Source: Siphlonurus alternatus (Eukaryota; Arthropoda; Insecta; Ephemeroptera; Siphlonuridae). Taken from it: a DNA stretch of 64,000 nt. Made by a program: the position numbers and the translations under genes. The notes beneath the pieces are model-generated. The model was not told where the DNA came from. It was given only the letters and a program-made list of their open reading frames with translations, and ran no database searches. How positions within the stretch are numbered: the stretch's first letter is position 1; every line of letters starts with the position of its first letter. Below are positions 24,644-36,127 of this stretch, in pieces. The stretch spans positions 1,386,066 to 1,450,065 of the forward strand of contig OX463781.1 of assembly GCA_949825025.1 (NCBI GenBank). Direction: 5' to 3'.

Positions 24644-24830
24644 AATTTTGTGCACAGCCTGTATATATTAACTTTTATAACTAATATATAAGTTATAAAG
24701 TCATTAGTTAAATTAATTGAGGGTGCATCATGATTGCTTGATTCATATTAACCATAGGAAAATATGACAGCTCACTCCCAGCATTCAATTGTCAGAGAGT
24801 GTGAGTGAAAACGAGAGGGAAAGACAGAAT

Positions 24831-25009
<179 letters not shown>

Positions 25010-27029
25010 ATTTTGCGAGTGACTAACTGCCCACTCGCGACTCATTACGCTGCATGCCCCCGGGTTATGGCGAGCCATGTGCGACAAACTGTCTTCATAT
25101 TATCAGCAGTTGGTTGTCCAGACGTCCTCCCAAATTTCACAACTATAACAATTATTGTCAGTTAACTGTTGGAAGGCTTGTTGTTTTTAATTAAAACATC
25201 AAGTTATAAAAAAATAATCTTACAAAGTTAACAACTAGAGTTTACTTGTTCTCTAGTATACGAGTAAATTTACACTACAGATATTGACGGATTTTTTTTA
25301 GAGAGAGAGTTATTAATTATTAAAATATTTGCTTAATTTTGATGAATTATTAAAAGTGACTCAAGTAAAAATAAATATGGGTAATGTATGGTAAAAATAT
25401 GGTTTTTGTATGTTTTGGTATGGTAAAAGTATGGTATTGTATGGTCTTGTATGGTCACGAAAAATTTTGTTGAAAATTATGTATGGTCAAAATATGGGGA
25501 GCAATTTATTTTATTTTAACACACCCTGTAAACCATACAATTACCACACATTTTACATTATGAGAAATGTGACCACATTTTACCCATACTTTCAGTAGAG
25601 TGAAAAATTTTAAAGTACAAATTTGACTTAGAAAAATTTTCTGTTCAGCTAAATGGGTGCTGTATTAAAAGAAAAAATTAGATAAAAATTTTGCATGATA
25701 TTGATTAATATATTTTAAGTTCTTAATTTCTAAATTTACGTCAATTGCCACTAAAAATGACAAAAACTTTAGACTTTTGTGTGTTAATTATTATTTAAAT
25801 TAATTGCTTTTACTTGCATGCTTATATTAAAAAAATCATTTAAAGAGATTTTTAATTTTTTAATAAGAAATTAAAAAAAAAATCATAGTTGGTGAAGTAC
25901 TACACTAGGTATAGTTTATTACGTACATGATGCCCAAATTTAATGTTGGCGTATAATTATTTTATTGACTGTGTTAAAAAATTAATATTTTTATTTAAAT
26001 TTTTTATTTATATTTATATCTTGTAAGTTTTAATTAATTAATCATTGCATACAAGTATGTGTTTTTATTTTTTGTTTACTCGATCTAATTGCCAGAATCA
26101 TGAACATGAGCAGCGCGGCTCAAAAAAAGAAAAAATAAAAACTTGCTTTAAATATTCCGCGCCATAAGAAAATGGAGGAGATTTTTCAACCAATGAAAAA
26201 AATTCTTTCAGAAAACCAGCTGTTTTCAAAGCTTTAAAAAAAAAACGTTGGAAATGGCTTCTCTCTCCTCTGACGACTTTTTGTTTATAATATTTACCAC
26301 AGAAGAAGTACGTTAAAGCACCTTTTTAGGCTTTATTAACGGTAAGTAATTATCATTTCCTAATATGAAATGATTCAAAGTATTCAAAGTGCTCCAAGAA
26401 TATGTTTTAATAGGGTTCTATCAATCACTCCCCAGGTCGACCCTCTTGCTGGTGGATTTGGCTATACACACTCAATATGACCGGTCAGTGTGGGAGCTGT
26501 GAGGACATATATTATGCATTGAACATAACGGTAAGTTTGACAGGAGAAGCATAATTTTACAAGAATAAATATTCAATGTTTTTTTCTCATGTATATTTTT
26601 TTTTCAATGCCATAGGATGTTGAAGCTATACTGTAATGCATTCAGACACATTCAGTGGCATGCTTCAAGAGTGCCTTCCAAGATAACAGATGGCCATGAG
26701 CGGAGCTGGATATTCGCATGGACCAAATGATGACACACCTGGCCTCCAGTACATCCAGTTTTGTCACCAGCAATCGTGGAGGAAACCCAAAATGTAAGTT
26801 ACATATGCATAATTATTATATGCATGTTCTTTAAAAAAGATAGATCTACGATCTACGTTTTCTGATTTGATGCTGTTTGCATGCTAATATGACTCGGTGT
26901 TATGAATACAATACTGTATGCATACACTATTATACTGTATATGAATATGCCTACACTTCTGGTACAGTACTGTGTGCCTACTCTACTGTATAAATAGGTC
27001 ACTAGGCCTTCCCTACAGTACTGTATGCA

Positions 27030-27295
27030 TTAAGGTGCTTTCACATATTCGAAAATCGCTACGGAGTTCCGTAGCAATGCCGTAAGCCTTTCAAATATTC
27101 TTTTTCATCTGCGGCAGCTGCAGCGGAAAATCAAATGAATGCCGCAGCAAAATCAAACTCATCTTGATTTTGCTACGGAGTTCCGTAGAACGTGCCGCAG
27201 AAGATCACGAGGTGCTACGGAGCGCCGCAGCAAAATCAACACATTTGCTACGGAGCGTTTCCGTAGCGATTTTCGAATATGTGAAAGCACCTTAA
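27030..27295. mobile_element. MITE family F relative with TTAA ends
   Basis: TTAAGGTGCTTTCACATATT at the left and GAATATGTGAAAGCACCTTA at the right, ending in TTAA. The interior is rich in GCTACGGAG and its inverse. Confidence 0.88.
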
Positions 27296-27474
27296 TATAT
27301 CACTGTATGATTTCACTACATCATGCATACACTATTATACTGTGTTAAAAAAAATAGTACTGTTAATTCTTTCTGATTTGTTTCTTTCAATTTTAAATAA
27401 AATTTGTTTTGCTGAAGCAAAAGTTGGAAGCTATATTGCAGCCTTCAAAGCTAGTTGGCCCTGCATGACATCTC

Positions 27475-27768
27475 TGGGTGTAGTCCGTATTAAGTTCTGA
27501 ACGTTCAGAACAGCTGAGCGATTACGGACCTGTCCGGAACAAAAACACTAACTTCAGAACATCAAATAACGGGACACTTTCATTGTGATCAGCTGACTCT
27601 AGTTCTGATAGTTCGGAGTAAAAGTTCGCAACACCCGGAACCTCTTTTTTGAATTCAGCTGACTCACTTCGGGTAACCTCGGAAATGGTTCTGAACATTC
27701 AGAACATCATTTCGGAACGCTAAATCGAAGGTTCTGAACGTTCAGAACTTATTACGGACTACACCCCA
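27475..27768. mobile_element. Palindromic MITE rich in GTTCAGAAC
   Basis: Ends GGGTGTAGTCCGTATTAAGT and ACTTATTACGGACTACACCC. TTCTGAACGTTCAGAA palindromes sit next to both ends, and further TTC-GAAC motifs lie inside. It interrupts an exon-like stretch of the host element. Confidence 0.85.
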
Positions 27769-28556
27769 AGATGCCTTTCACCCTCTGCTCGCTTACCTAG
27801 CTGTCCCCCTGCAGCGGTCCTGCTAGCTATATGAGTGTGAGAGATGGCAGCGAGCAGGAGGAGGCATTGAATGTTGTAAAGCGCCAGTATCTATTGAGGC
27901 GGCTACAGTAATATATAGGTCAAAACACCGGCTTAGCATATACCGGTAAATTTTATAGTTATGTGAAGTACTGTGAGATGAACTCTGAATAATTGAATTA
28001 AATTCCACCCCCCCCCCCACTTTATCACTTATATTTGAAAAAGTGCTATCTTAATCTCCTGAATTTTTTTTTTACATTATTAGGCTGCGGTCAATTATCA
28101 GAGAAGCTGATTTTAAAAGCTTGCTTTTTTAAGAGATTTAATTTTAGAGATGCCATATCTCCTAATCAAAGTCTTCTGCTCGTTGCTAGTAAACAAAGTA
28201 TTGTTGTGTAAAGTCTGTCGCGTGAAAGGAAAAACATGGGACAGTTGTTGATTTACGTGTTAACTTATTGAAAATGACCGCGCATTGATTTTGAAGTTGC
28301 TGCGGTTGCCTAGCGTCAACAATGTCATTACATTCTCTGCTCTGGTAGCAAAATTAGGCATTACGTGGTCCCATGTTTAACAATGAAAAAGGCTTGATGC
28401 AACCAAAGTCTTCTGCTCGTTGTTAGTAAACAAAGTATTGTTGTGCATGATAGGAGATGAAAAGAAGAACATTTCAAATATTTTTCACAAGTATTTTGTA
28501 TGTATAACCTCTGGATAGGTTATTTCTATATCTTTTTAATTTAATTCTCACCACAA

Positions 28557-29321
28557 TGGACAACATAGTTGAAATTTTTTTATTGCAGAAATGAATAGAG
28601 GGTACCAAATTATGCTACTCTGAATTTTTTCAGATTTTTTTGAGACCCAGAACTATTTTTAAATAATGGACAACATACATGAAAAAATTTTATTGCAGAA
28701 ATGAATAGAGGGTACCAAATTATGATACTCTGAATTTTTTCAGATTTTTTTGAGACCCGGAACTATTTTTAAATAATGGACAACATACATGAAAAAATTT
28801 TATTGCAGAAATGAATAGAGGGTACCAAATTATGATACTCTGAATTTTTTCAGATTTTTTTGAGACCCGGAACTATTTTTAAATAATTATTGAAAGTCCT
28901 GTGATTTCAGTTGGCACCCCTGCAGCCTTAATAAAAAGGATAGAGACTGGACGCCTATTGACGCCTCCAGGGGGCGTGGCCACACTTTCAATAATTATTT
29001 AAAAATAGTTCAGGGTCTCAAAAAAATCAGAAAGAATTCAGAGTAGCATAATTTGGTACACTCTATTCATTTCTGCAATAAAAAATTTTCATGTATGTTG
29101 TCCATTATTGAAAGTGTGGTCAAGCCCCCCGGAGGCGTCAATAGGCGTCCAGTCTATATCCTTTTTATTAAGGCTGCAGGGGTGCCAACTGAAATCGCAC
29201 GACTTTCAATAATTATTTAAAAATAGTTTCGGGTCTCAAAAAAATCTGAAAAAATTCAGAGTAGCATAATTTGGTACCTTCTAATCATTTCTGCAATAAA
29301 CTTTTTTATGTATGTTGTCCA
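28557..29321. mobile_element. MITE family B, composite with triplicated end
   Basis: Family B has about 130-bp inverted ends (TGGACAACATACATGAAAA, ATTGCAGAAATGAATAGAGG, GGTACCAAATTATG). Its centre holds GGACGCCTATTGACGCCTCC and GGGGCGTGGC. Here the left end occurs three times in tandem, 110 bp apart (28557, 28667, 28777). Two centres in opposite orientation follow before the last right end. Confidence 0.88.
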
Positions 29322-29747
29322 TTATAGTACGTATTTTTTGTTACCAATGAATGATTCAGTTTAAAAAAGACAAAGAATATATAATTATGTATCTATATTA
29401 TAGTAAAAACTTGTTATTATTATATGAAGTCAATAGACCGAGGAGATGAAGTTTAACTTTTTATGAAGTTTTTACGGGAGTAAGGTAACACGAATCAGCT
29501 GTTTGAAATATTCCTCATTTATTAATACGTAAATCTCAACTGCCACAAAAAAACTTTGAAAAAGTTTTTGAGGGCCAGGTTGTAGTATCTAAAAGCCATG
29601 AATAAAAAAAAAAAAATATTTTAAATTTTTAGCGCATAGCTTTCCCATGGAGAACGCAAAAAAAAAAAAAAAAAAATCAGCTCAAATAATTATTGTTGAT
29701 ATTTTCGAGCAATTGACACATTTTGGCCATGTATGTTCCCTCCCTTA

Positions 29748-29935
29748 ATGGACAACCTATATGAAAATTTTTTATTGCAGAAATGAATAGAGGGTGCCAA
29801 ATTATGCTACTCCGAATTTTTTCAGAGTTTTTTTTTTTTTTTTTTTTTTTGAGACCCAGAACTATTTTTAAATAACTATCGAAAGTGAGGCCACGCACCC
29901 TAGAGGCGTCTAGTTGCCATCCTTCGAGATGTAGG
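29748..29935 (+). mobile_element. MITE family B fragment
   Basis: TGGACAACCTATATGAAAAT, ATTGCAGAAATGAATAGAGG, a long T-run, then GAGGCCACGCACCCTAGAGG. The right half is lost. Confidence 0.8.
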
Positions 29936-31038
29936 CAGAAAACCCTAAAATCCTATGATGTGCGTGTTAACGAAACTCACAACGTCGCCTTTATAATATT
30001 GATTTTGGTTGTCAATTATTTTTTTCCGTTTGCAATGGTTCTTTGTCACCATTTATGAAAGCAAATTGTAAGAAAAATTATGCGAATTGTTAGGAGAAAT
30101 TAATTTCGAGACCAACTTTAACACGTATCTGCTATGCCGCTGACAATGTTTTGCCTACACAATTGTGACGTCATATTGTATTTTGACGTATGGTGAAAGA
30201 CGTATCTCATTGCATTTTTGTATTCTTTACAGGATCTATTGCTGGCCAAGTGGAAGACACTCATCAATCCTGTTGCTGACTCTCAGAATACTTGTTATTA
30301 TTTGATATTTATTGTTATAAGTATAAATGATAATTAAATTTTTTGATGTTTTCCATATTGTTGATGCGTCGAATGTTCTTACAAATTGTACATATTGGAT
30401 GAAAGAATAAATTTTACAAGCAATGAATAGAAAGTAATTATGCAGCCTTTTATTAATTAGCTTTAGTTAATTACGCTGACTAGATTAGAAATTGTATGGG
30501 ATAAATATGGTCATTTGAATATGGTTTTCATCACATGCTTTGACCATACCTAGACCATATCAGGGTGCAGAGAAATATGGTCAAAAATATCGTATTTTCG
30601 GTCATTTTTCCCAGATTTTAGACCATATTTTGTATGGGTAATGTATGGGAAAAAGTATGGTTATTGTATGGGATAACCCATACAAAAACCATATTTTTTC
30701 CCATACATTTACCATATAATTTTTTACTTGAGGATTTTATTGAAACATTATTTTAATTTTAAAGAAACAAGACGATTTGTTTAAACTTTTTAATTTTTGT
30801 TACTGGCTTTATCAAAATGCCGAAGTTTAGAGGAGAGAATAATTTTAGAGATTATTCGAAGTATTATTATTTAAAGAAATTACTGTCAAGTTGGTTAATT
30901 TCCATTTAACGTGTTTTCAATTTTATTTTTTCATTTTAAGGCGATTCACAGGGAAAATTTTGGACGATAAATAATGCGCTCTTGCGCGCAGTAACTTCCA
31001 CTGGCGGCCATATTATTTGAGCATTAGTAAGAGCATAT

Positions 31039-31368
31039 TGAACAACCTGCATGAAATTTTTTTTATTGCAGAAATGAATAGAGGGCACCAAATTATGCTA
31101 CTCTGAATTTTTTCAGATTTTGTTGATCCCTGGAACTATTTTTAAATAATTATTGAAAGTTCTGTAAGTTAAGTTGGCACCCCTGAATCCTTAATAAAAT
31201 GCATAGGACCGAGAAGCCTATTGACGCCTTCAGGGGGCGTGGCAGCACTTTCAAGAATTATTTAAAAATAGTTCTGAGTTACAAAAAAAATCTGAAAAAA
31301 TTTAGAGTAGCATAATTTGGTACCCTCTATTCATTTCTGCAATGAAAAAATTCCTGTAGATTGTCCAT
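31039..31368. mobile_element. MITE family B, full copy
   Basis: TGAACAACCTGCATGAAAT to TGTAGATTGTCCA, with the CCTTCAGGGGGCGTGGCAGC centre. Confidence 0.85.
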
Positions 31369-31957
31369 TGCTTGAATCTTGAGACTTTACAACAAAATTT
31401 CGTTACCCGCCTTGAAACGCTCCTCGGTTGATAGTTGATATTTCGGCATACATGGATATTTTATGATGATTTGAGTGTACTCTTTTTGTCTCTAGTTCAA
31501 AAAAGTTGCGTTTGCCTTCACTCATCTCGGCTTCATTGTAAAATAATTCAGATCTTAATGAGTTCGTTGTAATCCATTGATTGATTTGTAATAAAATGAA
31601 AGAAACACGTTCTCTAACAATTAAAACAATTTGAATCGTTTCAATTGTCGCCCCATTAAAATGTGATGAGTCTGTCGAGCAGAATAATTTATCTCAGCTG
31701 TCTCTTTAAATCGTGATGACAAAAACTCGTTCACAAGACATTACGATTTCATAATCAAATAACTGCAAGCCTGCTTGAGCGTGTTTCAAATTGTAGCAAC
31801 AAGATTTTCTGGGACTGAACAGAGAGAATATAATTTATATATGGTCTGCATGTTTTTTTTTTATAAAAAACAACATAATTAGTCCGTAAAATGTTGTTCA
31901 TAATTAACTGCATTATTAAAATTAAATGAACAATGTAAAAGAGGGCATCATGGATAA

Positions 31958-32275
31958 CCTAGTTGAAAATTTACATCTTCAACTCATCCTTCTACCAGAG
32001 AATAGATAACATGTGATCTTTTCTCTGCTTCTACATGCCTAAACATAATCTTATTATTAAAACGTAAATTTTTACCTCAAAAACACATCTTATTTCCTCC
32101 TCGCTCAAAATGAATATGAAATGGAACAAAACATTTCTCTAACATTTTATGCTCAACAGAGGAAAGAAGAAAGTAATCACCTATTTTTTCCATAAAAAAT
32201 TTTGCAAAATGGAAGGAAATTAGACGAGTCTTTATAGCTTTATAGCGAATAAAAGCTGAAATTTATTCCAACTCG
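31958..32275 (+). mobile_element. MITE family A, copy 7
   Basis: CCTAGTTGAAAATTTACATC to TTTATTCCAACTCGTG, with a short internal duplication near 31990-32060. Confidence 0.82.
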
Positions 32276-32664
32276 TGTATTATCAAGTATAGAAATCCAT
32301 TGATCGACGTATGCAAGCGGTCCGGCAGTCCAATTACCGGTCGCCACTATGTCAGCTGCCTCTTAATGAGCGGCCACCGCTAATTAGTCCCCATGCAACT
32401 ATGCTTTTTGTTGTTTCAATTGTCCATGACTTTACGTCCTACGGCTTCATATGTTGTTAATTAATCACGGTCGCAATCAGTGTGCGCTCATATTATTTGG
32501 GGTTGTATGTTTTTAATTGTTGCCGATATGAATGGCTATATATATAATCTCTTTTAAAAATGTACTGTTTGCATACCTATATAAGATAATGAATACATGA
32601 ATTTCTATGCGTTTTATAGTTCTCTCTGTCTCTCTGTCATTACGGAAATAAAATATATAACTCT

Positions 32665-32922
32665 ACCCGAGATGAAATAATTTTCAATATTTATTCATTT
32701 TTAAAATCTCTTTTCGTCTTTTGTCCTCTTATTTTGCACCATTTTAGAGGGAAAATGACGAGATTACGTATTTTTTTCTCTTCTTGAGCATAAAATGTTG
32801 AAAATATTGTCTTCATTTCATTCTCATTTTGAGCGAGGAGGATATAAGATGTGTCTTAGAAGTGAAAAAGATTAGTTTTAGACGTGTAAAGGATGAGTTG
32901 AAGACGTAATTTTTCAACTAGG
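32665..32922 (-). mobile_element. MITE family A, copy 8
   Basis: ACCCGAGATGAAATAATTTT to AATTTTTCAACTAGG. Confidence 0.88.
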
Positions 32923-33049
32923 ATATAATTTTATTGGTTGCTTGTCCTAAAATTTAGTTTAAGTAAATGTTATCAAATTCTACACCTTATGGAGCGTTCA
33001 TTTTTTATAATTATGTACCCCCCCCCCCTCGAGTCCTGAAGGACATGCC

Positions 33050-33362
33050 TATATTTACATATGGACGTGCTTGTATTTATAACATGGACATGTTTGTTTG
33101 CAGGTCCTCCCGCCGTTGTCGAGGTGGACATGGTGGTTCGAAGTATGGGGCCAATCTCTGAGGTGGACATGGTGAGTGAGGACATGGATATGGACAAAGT
33201 GCATGATTTTATAATGGGGGACATGATGGACATGGTAGTTGTATATTGCGGACATGGAGTTTGTTTAATATGGACATGGAGTTTGTATAATGTGAACATG
33301 GACGACATGGATAAAATAAATGAGGACATGGACATATGGTGCTCGCAAATGTGGACATGGAC
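33050..33362. repeat. GGACATGG-rich degenerate array around exon 2
   Basis: GGACATGG or GGACATG recurs more than ten times before, inside and mostly after exon 2, often as ATGGACATGG. Spacing is irregular, so this is a degenerate array rather than a clean tandem repeat. Confidence 0.75.
33104..33171 (+). CDS. Grd: GRD exon 2 (beta1-beta2 region)
   Basis: This 68-bp exon encodes PPAVVEVDMVVRSMGPISEV followed by DM. It matches the PPxxVxVxMxVxSxGPISEVDM block typical of GABA-receptor-like subunits. The acceptor is TTTGCAG ending at 33103 and the donor is GTGAGT at 33172. Its first two bases complete the glycine codon begun in exon 1, and it ends in phase 0. It lies inside intronic sequence rich in the octamer GGACATGG, a motif the exon itself contains twice. 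Its reading frame stays open from 33061 to 33375, so intron retention would not terminate translation at once. Confidence 0.93.
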
Positions 33363-33607
33363 GAGCGGTGAGTGAAATCACTCAAGCGAGTATCAAAAAA
33401 GCAGTAGTGCAACAAAATTTTATTACAGCAAGTATAATATGATCATAAATATCATAATTAATAAATAAAATTGTGACTAATATATAGCTCATTCGAATGA
33501 AAGTGTCTTGTCCGGCTATAATACTTAAACATGGCGGGATCCGAATATTTTTTTTTCAAATTGAATGTGGACTCCTCCCCTTTAAATGTTCACTGCCAAT
33601 ATGACAG

Positions 33608-33926
33608 TGGACAACATACATGAAAATTTTTTATTGCAGAAATGAATAGAGGGTACCAAATTATGCTACTCTGAATTCTTTCAGATTTTTTAGAGACCCA
33701 GAACTATTTTTAAATAAATATTGAAAGTGCGGCCACGCCCCCTGGAGGCGTCAATAGGCGTCCAGTCTCTATCCTTTTTATTAAGGCTTCAGGGGTGCCA
33801 ACTGAAATCACAGGACTTTCAATAATTATTTAAAAATAGTTCCGGGTTTCAAAAAAATCTTAAAAAATTCAGAGTATCATAATTTGGTTCATTTCTGCAA
33901 TAAAAAATTTTCATGGATGTTGTCCA
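33608..33926. mobile_element. MITE family B, full copy in intron 2
   Basis: TGGACAACATACATGAAAAT to CATGGATGTTGTCCA; centre CACGCCCCCTGGAGGCGTCA. Confidence 0.88.
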
Positions 33927-34033
33927 TTGTAGCCACGATGATTGTAATATGCGTCGATTGAATCAAATTTATCGATGGAGAGAATTTCTGATGTTGACAA
34001 GTCTCTGTTATTTAACTAAACTGTTACAAATCT

Positions 34034-34299
34034 CCCTAGTTAAAAAATTAGGCTAAAATTACATCTTCAACTCATCCTTCACACGTCTAAATGTAATCTT
34101 TTTACAACTACAACACATCTAATTTCCTCCTTGCTCAAAGTGAGGGTGAAACGAAGACATATTTCTAATAAGGGGGAAGAATACGTAATCTCGTCTTTTT
34201 ACCTCTAAAAAAATGGTTCAAAATAGGAAGGAATTAGACAAGGAGAGAGAAAGAGCTTAATATATAGCGAATAAAAGATGAAATTTATTTCAACTCGGG
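34034..34299 (+). mobile_element. MITE family A, copy 9
   Basis: CCCTAGTTAAAAAATTAGGC to ATTTATTTCAACTCGGG. Intron 2 contains nothing else recognisable. Confidence 0.87.
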
Positions 34300-35219
34300 C
34301 TGACTAAACAAGTGTTTTTCATTAGAGCTGCGAGTTTCAGTAAAAATAAGCCTCCATACGTTCCAATTAAACATAATCCAATGTAAGGAGGGAATTAGAT
34401 TTGTGTGAGTTGCGCGAGTTTTCCGTCAGGAGGCTCTGTCTGTCTGACCCCTGCCACCTGTTGCACGGTGACCCGCCTGTCACCAGCCTAATTGATTTAT
34501 AATGGAGAACAAATCTAATATCAAATGTTAATAAAATATGAAATTGCTATAAAGAGCTTTAAATACGTTATTGCAGTTGGTATATTCCTTAGCGAGATGT
34601 AATATGTATGCAAGTGTTCTAGCATTTCAAGCGTTTTAACTTCTGAATTTATAAAGCGACATCATTATACATGTTGTAAGATTTAAAAGGGGGCTTTTAT
34701 TTGGTCAGTATTAATAGATAATTAATCAGATAATCAAGATCGCACTAATCGAACGTTCTAAACATAAAAGAAATCTGCTTTTTTCACGTCTATTTTAGAA
34801 AAAAACTTGACTATTTTGCAACTCTTCAAGTTCCCTTCTTTTTTTTATATTTTCTTGACTCTGAGCCTATATAATATATTTTGTTTGAGTATTCCAAAGC
34901 CTATTTTATCCCGTAAAACTAAATTTTAAAATAAAGGGCAACATCCCCCCCCCCCCCTTCCTCCTCCGTAAGACAAACGATGACTAAGAATATGAATTAA
35001 AATCACTTAATTCAAGGTCTTAGCAACCTTCCATTGCACTTTCACAGAATTCTAGACACATAGACCATTGAAGTATCAATAAACTTCCAAAATCATCATT
35101 TTTTTGACCAACTATTTGAAAGACTGTTTTGTGAAAAATAAGCGACATTTTTGGTGATTATTTTGTTAAAAAGAGAAACTATTTTGTGACCTCTTGTTGA
35201 CCCAGACTCTGGTTGACAG

Positions 35220-35440
35220 ACGTACTCGATGGACTGCTACTTCCGGCAGACGTGGGTGGACCGGCGGCTGGCCTTCCGCGGCTCCAAAGAGACACTGGCC
35301 CTCAGCATCTCCATGTTGAAGAGGATCTGGAAGCCGGACACTTACTTCTACAACGGCAAGCAGTCCTACCTGCACACCATCACCACACCAAACAAGTTCG
35401 TGAGACTCTACCAGGACGGACGCGTGCTCTACTCATCAAG
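35220..35440 (+). CDS. Grd: GRD exon 3 (loops D, A and E of the ligand domain)
   Basis: 73 codons plus AG of a split Arg. It begins TYSMDCYFRQTWVDRRLAF, the loop-D strand region of Cys-loop receptors. It continues through LSISMLKRIWKPDTYFYNGK, with the loop A signature WKPDTYF. It ends with the SYLHTITTPNKFVRLYQDG stretch and RVLYSSR, the loop E strand before the Cys loop. The acceptor is TTGACAG at 35219 and the donor GTAACA at 35441. A reverse-oriented copy of the common MITE (family A) starts about 30 bp after the donor, so the 5' end of this intron is transposon-derived almost from its start. Confidence 0.95.
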
Positions 35441-35469
35441 GTAACACCACTGTTTAGATCTGGATACTA

Positions 35470-35738
35470 CCCGAGTTGAAATAAATTTAATCTTTTCTTC
35501 ACTAGTAATCTCTTCTCTCGTCTTTTCTCCTCTTATTTTGCACCATTTTAGAGGAAAAAAAGAGGTGAAAAAGACGAGACTACGTCTTTTTTCCTCTTCT
35601 TGAACATAAAATGTTAGAAATTTTGTCTTCATTTCATCTTCACTTTGAGCGAAGAGGAAATAAGATGTATTTTAGAGGTAATAAGATTAGATTTAGACGG
35701 ATTAAGGATGAGTTGAAGAAGTAATTTTTCAACCAGGG
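35470..35738 (-). mobile_element. MITE family A, copy 10, just after exon 3
   Basis: CCCGAGTTGAAATAAATTTA to TTTTTCAACCAGGG, starting 29 bp beyond the exon 3 donor. Confidence 0.9.
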
Positions 35739-35771
35739 TACTGTTCTCTCATTTCATTTTTTTATGTCAAT

Positions 35772-35894
35772 GGGTGCAATTCACGAAACAGTTAGTCAGG
35801 TTTGTAGTCACGTTTAACTAGGTTGTTTAACACGTAAAACAGGTATAGTTAAACGTAGCTAGAATCCTGGCTAACTTCTTCATGAATCGCACCC
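35772..35894. mobile_element. Palindromic MITE, GGGTGCAATTCACGAA ends
   Basis: GGGTGCAATTCACGAAACAG at the left and TCATGAATCGCACCC at the right. Relative of the 12311-12465 element, internally shorter. Confidence 0.82.
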
Positions 35895-35932
35895 ATTATG
35901 TAATTATTTTTAATGTTTAAATCTACACTTCT

Positions 35933-36127
35933 GGACACCACGAACGTTACTCCTGCTTTGTTTGTGGACATTACCACGCAGTCTATGGAGGTGTGGTGAA
36001 CCAAAACTATTTTGATATTGATAGACAGGGTGCTCTTCTTACATCTCCCAAAATTACAAATCTACATCTCTCTGTCTATTGAAGTTGCAGCTCCAGCAAG
36101 TGAAACAGGAGTAACGTTCGTGATGTC
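35933..36127. mobile_element. MITE family G, copy 2
   Basis: CTGGACACCACGAACGTTAC at the left, GTAACGTTCGTGATGTCCAG at the right, interior CACGCAGTCTATGGAGGTGT as at 13215. Confidence 0.85.

Larger units (their letters stand above)
20958..24661. mobile_element. 3.7-kb long-TIR element with nested insertions
   Basis: Left end CAGAGTGTGCACAAAATTAT, right end ATTTTGTGCACAGCCTG, with TA on both outer sides. The inverted repeats run about 390 bp or more (20969-21360 and 23588-23963). They include CGTCCAGTAAAATTAGGAAC and GGTGGCGCAGCATTGGTTGC and their inverses. No transposase ORF is seen. The interior is AT-rich and degenerate. The right arm is interrupted at 23963-24643. A Tc1/mariner-like TA element is a guess from the target only. 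Confidence 0.78.
26100..30411 (+). pseudogene. Decayed spliced gene inside the 5.4-kb element
   Basis: Splice-like borders: GTAAGT at 26342; CCCCAG/26436-26530/GTAAGT; CATAG/26616-26793/GTAAGT; CTTTACAG/30233 onward, then AATAAA at 30406-30411. Segments such as ELDIRMDQMMTHLASSTSS (around 26705-26760) look protein-coding, but stops break every joined frame. Another exon-like piece (AKVGSYIAAFKASWPCMTSL, near 27415-27475) is cut by a palindrome. No family recognised. Confidence 0.45.
25360..30732. mobile_element. 5.4-kb TIR element with TATGG subterminal arrays
   Basis: Outer ends CTCAAGTAAAAATAAATATG and TATAATTTTTTACTTGAG are inverted and followed by matching blocks (AATATGGTTTTTGTATG and its inverse). 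Both ends carry many TATGG motifs (25377-25500 forward; 30490-30720 in both senses). The interior has a possible decayed spliced gene (about 26100-30411), split by palindromic MITEs at 27030-27295 and 27475-27768 and by a family B cluster. I could not settle the target duplication or the superfamily. Confidence 0.7.

Noticed and set aside
28557..29321. CRISPR-like array because of regular 110-bp repeats
   Set aside because: Units are contiguous without spacers and belong to a eukaryotic MITE end.
32973..33335. 120-aa minus-strand ORF rich in Met/Ser
   Set aside because: Antisense of exon 2 and of the GGACATGG array.
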